Shown here piece by piece: positions 1 through 10,932 of a stretch of DNA of 64,000 bases. The DNA comes from Tetragonia tetragonoides (Eukaryota > Streptophyta > Magnoliopsida > Caryophyllales > Aizoaceae): the NCBI GenBank assembly GCA_038025085.1, contig CM076140.1:31545501-31609500 (forward strand), given 5' to 3'. Position numbers and translations under genes: made by a program. How positions within the stretch are numbered: the first letter of the stretch is position 1; every line of letters starts with the position of its first letter. The notes below the pieces were generated by a model. The model was not told the origin of the DNA. It searched no databases and saw only the letters and a program-made list of their open reading frames with translations.

Positions 1-1514
1 TTTCACACTCAAATGAATGCAAACAAACTATTTGGATACTTTCTCTTAATATACAACTCAAAAGAACTCAATTTCTATCACCCTAGTCCTAAGAGCTGTT
101 AAAACGCATAAATGCATTCAAAAGCTTGAGTTGAAGCTTGTTTATACATATAAACACCATCGGTGTAGTTTCACACTCAAATGAATGCAAACAAAGTATT
201 TTGATGCTTTCTCTTAGTATACAACACAAAAGAACTCAAATCTCTTTCTCCCTACCTGTATGAGCTTTCAAAAAGCGTAAATGCATTCAAACGTTTGAGT
301 TGAAGCTTGTTTGTACTTGTAAACATCCTTGGTGTATTTTCACACTCAAATGAATGGAAACAAAGTATTTGGATGCTTTCTCTTAATATACACCTCAAAA
401 GAACTCAAATCTCTTTCATCCTACCCGTATGAGCTTTTAAAACGCGTAAATGCATTCAAAAGCTTGAGTTGAAGCTAGTTTGTACTTGTACACAACATTG
501 GTGTAGTTTCACACTCAAATGAATGCAAACAAAGTATTTCGATGCTTTCTCTTAATATACAACTCAAAAGACCTCAAATCTGTTTCACCTTACCCGTATG
601 AGCTTTTAAAACGCGTAAATGCATTCAAAAGCTTGAGTTGAAGCTTGTTTGTACTTGTAAAAATCCTTGGTGTATTTTCACACTGAAATGAATGCAAACA
701 AAGTATTTGGATGCTTTCTCATAATATACAATACGAAAGATCTCATCTCTATCACCCTAGTCGTAAGAACTGTTAAAACGCGTAAATGCATTCAAAAGCT
801 TGAGTTGAAGCTTGTTTGTACTTGTAAACATTCCTGGTGTAATTTCACACTCAAATGAATGCAAACAAAGTATTTGGATATTTTCTCTTAATATAAAACA
901 CAAAAGAACTCAATTTCTATCACCCTAGTCGTAAGAGCTGTTAAAACGCGTAAATGCATTCAAAAGCTTGAGTTGAAGCTTGTTTGTACTTGTAAACATC
1001 CTTGGTATATTTTCACACTCAAATGAATGCAAACAAAGTATTTGGATGCTTTCTCTTAATATACAACACAAAAGAACTCAAATCTCTTTCACCCTACCCG
1101 TATGAGTTTTTAAAACGCGTAAATGCATTCAAAAGCTTGAGTTGAAGCTTGTCTGTACTTTAAAACATTCTTGGTGTAGTTTCATACTCAAATGACTGCA
1201 AACAAAACATTTGGGTGCTTTCTCTAAAAGTACAACACAAAAGAACTCAATCTCTATCACCCAAGTCGTAAGAGATGTTAAAACGCGTAAGTGCATTCAA
1301 AAGCTTGAGTTCAAGCTTGTTTGTACTTTGAAACATCCCTGGTGTTATTTCACACTCAAATGCCTCAAACAAAGTGTTTGGATACTTTCTCTTAATATAC
1401 AGCACAATAGAACTCAATTTCTATCACCCTAGTTGTAAGAGCTTTAAAAACGCGTAAATGCATTCAAGAGCTTGAGTTGAACCTTGTTTGTACTAGTACA
1501 CATCCTTGGTGTAT
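1..1514. repeat. satellite block 1 (about nine monomers)
   Basis: Tandem monomers of 168-169 bp. The anchor TTTCACACTCAAATG recurs at 1, 169 and 338 and onward. A-type and B-type monomers alternate. The block enters from the left edge of the window and stops where the solo LTR is inserted, directly after TGTAT at the monomer anchor. Monomers differ by scattered substitutions and no strict HOR is evident in this short piece. No gene is visible; the short open frames here are frames of the repeat itself. Confidence 0.95.
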
Positions 1515-2398
1515 TGATGCAGGAGCAACATGCTTAAAAAATGATACACATCATATTCACCATTATATAGATCTTAGGAATGATCTTGATTCCTCTACAC
1601 GGCTCTTCAAGAACAACAATGGTGTTTTTCAAGGGGAATTGAAAGAACATTCAATCATGGTTCTATTATGTTCGTTGATGGAGAATGTTTTTAAATGGGT
1701 TACAATTACATTGCCTCCTACATTGAAGATACTTTGGAATACACGCGCAAGATGCGGATTAAAGCTCTTGTTATATGATCTTGTTCATTATGGAGAACCT
1801 CGTAATCTTGGCAGTTCTGATAGTTGTTCGTATTTTGGCCATAACTCGCGTATACAACATTGATGCTTTGCGGTTTCTCTAATTCAAAGCGCAACATGGT
1901 AAAAAACGAGTAACAAGTTACGGAACATATTCCTTGCGCGCCAAGGCAACGACTTTAGTCTAGTTATTGCGTCCTAGTTTGCTTTTACTTTTTTAAACGT
2001 GATTTATTGTTTAGGAAAGATATAATCTGAATATAATTAGCATTAGGAGTCCATTAGGTATTAGGAAAGCTGTTAGTTAGTCCGTTTTAGAATTGTAATC
2101 AGTTTCATAGTTAGTTTCCTACTTGGATTAGGATTCCTAGTAGCTTTAGATTTCTTTGTTTATAAATAGGGAGAGCACGGTTATTGTAACATAGACTTTG
2201 ATGATTAATGATTAATACATGAGTATTTACCCCCTCAAATTGAGTGATTCAGTTTGAAACCCTTGTGTGTGATGCGCAAGTATTGTTCTTGAGTGATTCT
2301 TGAACGAAAACCCCAACCCCTTGAGTGATTCGAGAGGTATATCCCTTTTATTGTTTTTATTTATCAAAATACAGAAAATCCCTAAATAAATGACATAA
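1515..2398 (+). mobile_element. solo LTR, copy 1 (gag-only element family, long-U3 subtype)
   Basis: The sequence starts TGATGCAGGAGCA and ends GACATAA, where the related LTRs end CACATCA, so the canonical final CA appears mutated. It is flanked by TGTAT (1510-1514) and TGTTT (2399-2403), a one-mismatch 5-bp target duplication, with satellite in register on both sides. No internal region is present, so it is a solo LTR left by LTR-LTR recombination. From about 1740 onward it matches the LTRs of the element at 19158-22416; the first ~220 bp are different. Compared with the copy at 9996 it lacks about 53 bp near 1850. A TATA box lies at 2161-2168, and TTGAGTGATTC-like words repeat downstream of it. 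Confidence 0.85.
2161..2168 (+). promoter_or_regulatory. TATA box of solo LTR 1
   Basis: TATAAATA followed by GGGAGAG, at the expected U3/R boundary of the LTR. The same box occurs at 10695-10702, 20057-20064 and 22211-22218 in the related LTRs. Whether it is active is unknown. Confidence 0.6.
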
Positions 2399-2576
2399 TG
2401 TTTTTTCACAGTCAAATGAATGCAAACAAAGTATTTGGATGCTTTCTCTTAATATACAACACAAAAGAACTCAAATCTCTTTCACCCTACCCGTATGAGC
2501 TTTTAAAACGCGTAAATGCATTCAAAAGCTTGAGTTGAAGCTTGTTTGTACTTGAAAACATCCTTGGTTTATTTTT

Positions 2577-5500
2577 CACACTCAAATGAATGCAAACAAA
2601 GTATTCGGATGCTTTCTCTTAAAATACAACACAAAGGAACTCAATCTAAATCACCCTAGTCGTAAGAGCTGTTAAAACGCTTAAATGCATTCAAGAGCTT
2701 GAGTTGAAGCTTGCTTGTACTTGTAAACATCCTTGGTGTACTTTCACACTCAAATGAATGCAAACAAAGTATTTGGAGTCTTTCTCTTAATATACAACAC
2801 AAAAGAACTCAAATCTCTTTCACCCTACTCGTATGAGCGTTTAAAACGCGTAAATGCATTCAAAAGCTTGAGTTGCAGCTTGTTTGTACTTTAAAACATT
2901 CTTGGTGTAGGTTCATTCTCAAATGAATGCAGACAAAATATTTGGTTGCTTTCTCTTAATATACAACAGAAAAGAACTCAATCTCTATCACCCTAGTCGT
3001 AAGAGCAGTTAAAACGCGTAAATGCATTTAAAAGCTTGAGTTGAAGCTTGTTTTTACTTGTAAACATCCTAGGTGTATTTGCACACTCAAATGAATGCAA
3101 ACAAAGTATTTGGATGCTTTCTCTTAATATACAACACAAAAGAACTCAAATCTCTTTCACCCTACCCGTATGAGCTTTTAAAACGCGTCAATCCATTTAA
3201 AAGCATGAGTTGAAGCTTGTTTGTACTTTAAAACATTCCTTGTGTAGTTTCATACTCAAATGAATGCAAACAAAATATTTGGCCGCTTTCTCTTAATATA
3301 CAACACAAAAGAACTCAATCTCTATCACCCTAGTCGTAAGAGCTGTTAAAATGCGTAAATGCATTCAAAAGCTTGAGTTTAAGCTTGTTGTACTTGTAAA
3401 CATCCCTGGAGTTATTTCACACTCAAATGAAGGCAAACAAAGTATGTGGATACTTTCTCTTAATATACAACACAAAAGAACTCAATTTCTATCACTCTTG
3501 TCGTAAGAGCTGTTATAACGAGTAAATGCATTCAAAAGCTTAAGTTGAACCTTGTTTGTACTTGTAAACATCCTTGGTGTATTTTCACACTCAAATGAAT
3601 GCAAACAAAGTATTTGGATGCTTTCTCTTAATATACAACACAAAAGAACTCAAATATCTTTCACCCTACTCGTATGAGCTTTTAAAACCCGTAAATGCAT
3701 TCAAAAGCTTGAGTTGAAGCTTGTTTGTACTTGTAAACATCCCTGGTGTTATTTCAAACTCAAATGAATGCAAACAAAGTATTTGGATACTTTCTCTTAA
3801 TATACAACACAAAAGAACTCAATTTCTATCACCCTAGTCGTAAGAGCTGTTGTTAAAACGGGTAAATGCATTCAAAAGCTTGAGTTGAATCTTGTTGGTA
3901 CTAGTAAACATCCTTGGTGTATTTTCACACTCAAATGATTGCAAACAAAGTATTTGGATGCTTTCTCTTAATATACAACACAAAAGAACTCAAATCTCTT
4001 TCATCATACCCGTATGAGCTTTTAAAACGCGTAAATGCATTCAAAAGCTTGAGTGGAAGCTTGTTTGCACTTTAAAATATTCTTGGTGTAGTTTCATACT
4101 CAAATGAACGAAAACAAAACATTTGGGTGCTTTCTCTTAATATACAACACAAAAGAACTCAATCTTTATTATCCTAGTCGTAAGAGCTGTTAAAACGTGT
4201 AAATGAATTCAAAAGTTTGAGTTGAAGCTTTTTTGTACTTGTAAACATCCTTGGTGTCTTTTCCCACTCAAATGAATGCAAACAAAGTATTTGGATGCTT
4301 TCTCTTAATATACAACACAAAAGAACTCAAAATCTCTTTCACCCTACCTGTATGAGCATTTAATAAGCGTAAATGCATTCAAAAGTTTGAGTTGAAGCTT
4401 GTTTCTACTTGTACACATCCTCGGTTTATTTTCACACTCAAATGAATGCAAACAAAGTATTTGGATGGTTTCTCTTAAAATCCAACATAAAGGAACTCAA
4501 TCTCTATCACCCTAGTCGTAAGAGCTGTTAAAACGCGTAAATGCATTTAAAAGCTTGAGTTGAAGCTTGTTTGTACTTGTAAACATACTTGGTGTCTTTT
4601 CACACTCAAATGAATGCAAACAAAGTATTTGGATGCTTTCTCTAAATATACAACACAAAAGAACTCAAATCTCTTTCACCCTACCTGTATGAGCTTTTAA
4701 AACGCGTAAATGCATTCAAAAGCTTGAGTTGAAGCTTGTTTGTACTTGAAAACATTCTTGGTTTATTTTTCACACTCAAATGAATGCAAACAAAGTATTT
4801 GGATGCTTTCTCTTAAAATACAACACAAAGGAACTCAATCTAAATCACCCTAGTCGTAAGAGCTGTTAAAACGCTTAAATGCATTCAAGAGCTTGAGTTG
4901 AAGCTTGTTTGTAGTTGTAAACATCCTTGGTGTACTTTCACACTCAAATGAATGCAAACAAATTATTTGGAGTCTTTCTCTTAACATACAACACAAAAGA
5001 ACTCAAATCTCTTTCACCCTACTCGTATGAGCGTTTCAAACGCGTAAATGCATTCAAAAGCTTGAGTTGCAGCTTGTTTGTACTTTAAAACATTCTTGGT
5101 GTAGGTTCATTCTCAAATGAATCCAGACAAAATATTTGGCCGCTTTCTCTTAATATACAACACAAAAGAACTCAATCTCTATCACCCTAGTCGTAAGAGC
5201 TGTTAAAATGCGTAAATGCATTCAAAAGCGTGAGTTTAAGCTTGTTGTACTTGTAAACATCCCTGGAGTTATTTCACACTCAAATGAAGGCAAACAAAGT
5301 ATGTGGATACTTTCTCTTAATATACAACACAAAAGAACTCAATTTCTATCACTCTTGTCGTAAGAGCTGTTATAACAAGTAAATGCATTCAAAAGCTTAA
5401 GTTGAACCTTGTTTGTACTTCTAAACATCCTTGGTGTATTTTCACACTCAAATGAATGCAAACAAAGTATTTGGATGCTTTCTCTTAATATACAACACAA

Positions 5501-8500
5501 AAGAACTCAAATATCTTTCACCCTACTCGTATGAGCTTTTAAAACCCGTAAATGCATTCAAAAGCTTGAGTTGAAGCTTGTTTGTACTTGTAAACATCCC
5601 TGGTGTTATTTCAAACTCAAATGAATGCAAACAAAGTATTTGGATACTTTCTCTTAATATACAACACAAAAGAACTCATTTTCTATCACCCTAGTTGTAA
5701 GAGCTGTTGTTAAAACGGGTAAATCCATTCAAAAGCTTGAGTTGAATCTTGTTGGTACTAGTAAACATCCTTGGTGTATTTTCACACTCAAATGATTGCA
5801 AACAAAGTATTTGGATGCTTTCTCTTAATATACAACACAAAAGAACTCAAATCTCTTTCATCATACCCGTATGAGCTTTTAAAACTCGTAAATGCATTCA
5901 AAAGCTTGAGTGGAAGCTTGTTTGCACTTTAAAATATTCTTGGTGTAGTTTCATACTTAAATGAACGAAAACAAAACATTTGGGTGCTTTCTCTTAATAT
6001 ACAACACAAAAGAACTCAATCTCTATTATCCTAGTCGTAAGAGCTGTTAAAACGCGTAAATGAATTCAAAAGTTTGAGTTGAAGCTTTTTTGTACTTGTA
6101 AACATCCTTGGTGTCTTTTCCCACTCAAATGAATACAAACAAAGTATTTGGATGCTTTCTCTTAATATACAACACAAAAGAACTCAAATCTCTTTCACCC
6201 TACCTGTATGAGCATTTAATAAGCGTAAATGCATTCAAAAGTTTGAGTTGAAGCTTGTTTCTACTTGTACACATCCTTGGTTTATTTTCACACTCAAATG
6301 AATGCAAACAAAGTATTTGGATGGTTTCTCTTAAAATCCAACACAAAGGAACTCAATCTCTATCACCCTAGTCGTAAGAGCTGTTAAAACGCGTAAATGC
6401 ATTCAAAAGCTTGAGTTGAAGCTTGTTTGTACTTGTAAACATACTTGGTGTCTTTTCACACTCAAATGAATGCAAACAAAGTATTTGGATGCTTTCTCTA
6501 AATATACAACACAAAAGAACTCAAATCTCTTTCACCCTACCTGTATGAGCTTTTAAAACGCGTAAATGCATTCAAAACCTTGAGTTGAAGCTTGTTTGTA
6601 CTTGAAAACATCCTTGGTTTATTTTTCACACTCAAATGAATGCAAACAAAGTATTTGGATGCTTTCTCTTAAAATACAACACAAAGGAACTCAATCTAAA
6701 TCACCCTAGTCGTAAGAGCTGTTAAAATGCTTAAATGCATTCAAGAGCTTGAGTTGAAGCTTGTTTGTAGTTGTAAACATCTTTGGTGTACTTTCACACT
6801 CAAATGAATGCAAACAAAGTATTTGGAGTCTTTCTCTTAACATACAACACAAAAGAACTCAAATCTCTTTCACCCTACTCGTATGAGCGTTTCAAACGCG
6901 TAAATGCATTCAAAAGCTTGAGTTGCAGCTTGTTTGTACTTTAAAACATTCTTGGTGTAGGTTCATTCTCAAATGAATGCAGACAAAATATTTGGTTGCT
7001 TTCTCTTAATATACAACAGAAAAGAACTCAATCTCTATCACCCTAGTCGTATGAGCAGTTAAAACGCGTAAATGCATTTAAAAGCTTGAGTTGAAGCTTG
7101 TTTATACATGTAAACATCCTCGGTGTAGTTTCACACTCAAATGAATGCAAACAAAGTATTTGGATGCTTTCTCTTAATATACAACACAAAAAAACTCAAA
7201 TCTCTTTCACCCTACCCGTATGAGCTTTTAAAACGCGTCAATCCATTTAAAAGCTTGAGTTGAAGCTTGTTTGTACTTTAAAACATTCCTTGTGCAGTTT
7301 CATACTCAAATGAATGCAAACAAAATATTTGGCTGCTTTCTCTTAATATACAACACAAAAGAACTCAATCTCTATCACCCTAGTCGTAAGAGCTGTTAAA
7401 ATGCGTAAATGCATTCAAAAGCTTGAGTTTAAGCTTGTTGTACTTGTAAACATCCCTGGAGTTATTTCACACTCAAATGAAGGCAAACAAAGTATGTGGA
7501 TACTTTCTCTTAATATACAACACAAAAGAACTCAATTTCTATCACTCTTGTCGTAAGAGCTGTTATAACGAGTAAATGCATTCAAAAGCTTAAGTTGAAC
7601 CTTGTTTGTACTTGTAAACATCCTTGGTGTATTTTCCCACTCAAATGAATGCAAACAAAGTATTTGGATGCTTTCTCTTAATATACAACCCAAAAGAACT
7701 CAAATATCTTTCACCCTACTCGTATGAGCTTTTAAAACCCGTAAATGCATTCAAAAGCTTGAGTTGAAGCTTGTTTGTACATGTAAACATCCCTGGTGTT
7801 ATTTCAAACTCAAATGAATGCAAACAAAGTATTTGGATACTTTCTCTTAATATACAACACAAAAGAACTCAATTTCTATCACCCTAGTCGTAAGAGCTGT
7901 TGTTAAAACGGGTAAATCCATTCAAAAGCTTGAGTTGAATCTTGTTGGTACTAGTAAACATCCTTGGTGTATTTTCACACTCAAATGATTGCAAACAAAG
8001 TATTTGGATGCTTTCTCTTAATATACAACACAAAAGAACTCAAATCTCTTTCATCATACCCGTATGAGCTTTTAAAACGCGTAAATGCATTCAAAAGCTT
8101 GAGTGGAAGCTTGTTTGCACTTTAAAATATTCTTGGTGTAGTTTCATACTCAAATGAACGAAAACAAAACATTTGGGTGCTTTCTCTTAATATACAACAC
8201 AAAAGAACTCAATCTCTATTATCCTAGTCGTAAGAGCTGTTAAAACGCGTAAATGAATTCAAAAGTTTGAGTTGAAGCTTTTTTGTACTTGTAAACATCC
8301 TTGGTGTCTTTTTCCCACTCAAATGAATACAAACAAAGTATTTGGATGCTTTCTCTTAATATACAACACAAAAGAACTCAAATCTCTTTCACCCTACCTG
8401 TATGAGCATTTAATAAGCGTAAATGCATTCAAAAGTTTGAGTTGAAGCTTGTTTCTACTTGTACACATCCTTGGTTTATTTTCACACTCAAATGAATGCA

Positions 8501-9995
8501 AACAAAGTATTTGGATGGTTTCTCTTAAAATCCAACACAAAGGAACTCAATCTCTATCACCCTAGTCGTAAGAGCTGTTAAAACGCGTAAATGCATTCAA
8601 AAGCTTGAGTTGAAGCTTGTTTGTACTTGTAAACATACTTGGTGTCTTTTCACACTCAAATGAATGCAAACAAAGTATTTGGATGCTTTCTCTAAATATA
8701 CAACACAAAAGAACTCAAATCTCTTTCACCCTACCTGTATGAGCTTTTAAAACGCGTAAATGCATTCAAAACCTTGAGTTGAAGCTTGTTTGTACTTGAA
8801 AACATCCTTGGTTTATTTTTCACACTCAAATGAATGCAAACAAAGTATTTGGATGCTTTCTCTTAAAATACAACACAAAGGAACTCAATCTAAATCACCC
8901 TAGTCGTAAGAGCTGTTAAAACGCTTAAATGCATTCAAGAGCTTGAGTTGAAGCTTGTTTGTAGTTGTAAACATCCTTGGTGTACTTTCACACTCAAGTG
9001 AATGCAAACAAAGTATTTGGAGTCTTTCTCTTAACATACAACATAAAAGAACTCAAATCTCTTTCACCCTACTCGTATGAGCGTTTTAAACGCGTAAATG
9101 CATTCAAAAGCTTGAGTTGCAGCTTGTTTGTACTTTAAAACATTCTTGGTGTAGGTTCATTCTCAAATGAATGCAAACAAAATATTTGGTTGCTTTCTCT
9201 TAATATACAACAGAAAAGAACTCAATCTCTATCACCCTAGTCGTATGAGCAGTTAAAACGCGTAAATGCATTTAAAAGCTTGAGTTGAAGCTTGTTTATA
9301 CATGTAAACATCCTCGGTGTAGTTTCACACTCAAATGAATGCAAACAAAGTATTTGGATGCTTTCTCTTAATATACAACACAAAAGAACTCAAATCTCTT
9401 TCACCCTACCCGTATGAGCTTTTAAAACGCGTCAATCCATTTAAAAGCTTGAGTTGAAGCTTGTTTGTACTTTAAAACATTCCTTGTGCAGTTTCATACT
9501 CAAATGAATGCAAACAAAATATTTGGCTGCTTTCTCTTAATATACAACACAAAAGAACTCAATCTCTATCACCCTAGTCGTAAGAGCTGTTAAAATGCGT
9601 AAATGCATTCAAAAGCTTGAGTTTAAGCTTGTTGTACTTGTAAACATCCCTGGAGTTATTTCACACTCAAATGAAGGCAAACAAAGTATGTGGATACTTT
9701 CTCTTAATATACAACACAAAAGAACTCAATTTCTATCACTCTTGTCGTAAGAGCTGTTATAACGAGTAAATGCATTCAAAAGCTTAAGTTGAACCTTGTT
9801 TGTACTTGTATACATCCTTGGTGTATTTTCACACTCAAATGAATGCAAACAAAGTATTTGGATGCTTTCTCTTAATATACAACACAAAAGAACTCAAATA
9901 TCTTTCACCCTACTCGTATGAGCTTTTAAAACGCGTAAATGCATTCAAGAGCTTGAGTTGAAGCTTGTTTATACTTGTAAACATCCTTGGTGTAT
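2577..9995. repeat. HOR-I: 13-monomer, ~2193-bp higher-order repeat
   Basis: A diagnostic variant (CATCCCTGGAGTTATTTCAC followed by AAGGCAAACAAAGTATG) occurs at 3401, 5258, 7451 and 9645. The spacings are 1857, 2193 and 2194 bp, i.e. 11, 13 and 13 monomers. Monomer order in a full copy is A,B,A,B... ending in A, so each copy boundary is an A-A junction that breaks the alternation. Partial copies sit at 2577-3401 (monomers 9-13) and 9645-9995 (first two monomers, cut by the solo LTR). Other markers such as CTTGTCGTAAG, GTTGTTAAAACGGG and TAATAAGCG recur in the same order in each copy. Confidence 0.9.
5090..5258. repeat. chimeric monomer joining HOR-I positions 11 and 13
   Basis: The 1857-bp copy lacks two monomers. 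Its junction monomer begins like position 11 (GGTTCATTCTCAAATGAAT, then CCAGACAAAATATTTGG) and continues like position 13 (CCGCTTTCTC and onward). The switch lies inside the shared AATATTTGG near 5140. This is what one homologous unequal exchange or deletion in register would leave. Confidence 0.75.
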
Positions 9996-10932
9996 TGATG
10001 CAGGAGAAACATGCTTAAAAAACCCATACACATCATATTCACCATTATATAGATCTTAGGAATGATCTTGATTCCTCTACACGGCTCTTCAAGAACAACA
10101 ATGGTGTTTTCCAAGGGGAATTGAAAGAACATTCAATCATGGTTCTATTATGTTCGTTGATGGAGCATGTTTTTAAATGGGTTAGAATTACATTGCCTCC
10201 TACATTAAAGATACTTTGGAATACACGCAAGATGGGGATTAAAGCTCTTGTTATATCATCACGTTCTTTATAGAGAACCTCGTAATCTTGGCAGTTCTGA
10301 TAGTTGTTCGTATTTTGGCCATAACTCACTCATACTAAAACTAAACGTGATGATTCAAATCTCTGCGGAAAGATATGATCTAGATCTACAACATTGATGC
10401 TTTGCGGTTTCTCTAATTCAAAGCGCAACATGGTAAAAAACGAGTAACAAGTTACAGAACATATTCCTTGCGCGCCAAGGCAATGACTTTAGTCTACTTA
10501 TTGCGTCCTAGTTTTCTTTTACTTGTTTAAACGTGATTTATTGTTTAGGAAAGATATATTCTGAATATAATTAGCATTAGGAGTCCATTAGCTATTAGGA
10601 AAGCTGTTAGTTAGTCCGTTTTAGAATCGTAATCAGTTTCATAGTTAGTTTCCTACTTGGATTAGGATTCCTAGTAGCTTTAGATTTCTTTGTTTATAAA
10701 TAGGGAGAGCACGGTTATTGCAACATAGAGTTTGATGATTAATGATTAATACGTGAGTATTTACCCCCTCAAATTGAGTGATTCAGTTTGAAACCCTTGT
10801 GTGTGATGCGCAAGTATTGTTCTTGAGTGATTCTTGAACGAAAACCCCAATCCCTTGAGTGATTCGAGAGGTACATCCCTTTTATTGTTTTTATTTATCA
10901 AAATACAGAAAATCCCTAAATAAATCACATAA
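9996..10932 (+). mobile_element. solo LTR, copy 2 (long-U3 subtype)
   Basis: It starts TGATGCAGGAGAAAC and ends CACATAA, and is flanked by a perfect TGTAT duplication (9991-9995 and 10933-10937). At 937 bp it is the fuller version of the copy at 1515 and contains the ~53 bp missing there. It occupies the same position in the satellite monomer with the same target duplication, and the upstream monomer shares the variant TTCAAGAGCTTGAG. The two copies therefore look like one insertion later duplicated with the array. A TATA box lies at 10695-10702. The U3 coding frame that is open in copy 1 is broken here by a TAG near 10273. Confidence 0.85.

Larger units (their letters stand above)
2399..9995. 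repeat. satellite block 2 (about 45 monomers)
   Basis: Uninterrupted A/B monomers between the two solo LTR copies. The length equals close to 45 monomers. Most of it is organised as HOR-I. Each monomer carries the word TGAATGCA near its start and the reverse complement TGCATTCA about 100 bp later, plus two HindIII sites 12 bp apart (AAGCTTGAGTTGAAGCTT). No gene is present. Confidence 0.95.

Noticed and set aside
1211..1432. Short ORFs of 60-100 codons along the array on both strands (for example the KLELKLVCTCKHPW-type peptides)
   Set aside because: They repeat with the monomer, appear in both strands and have no start or codon pattern of their own; they are frames of the satellite.
2227..2415. 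Minus-strand ORF of 62 codons in the solo LTR, repeated at 10761-10949
   Set aside because: It lies antisense in the R/U5 part of duplicated LTRs, and its similarity is explained by LTR copy, not by coding constraint.
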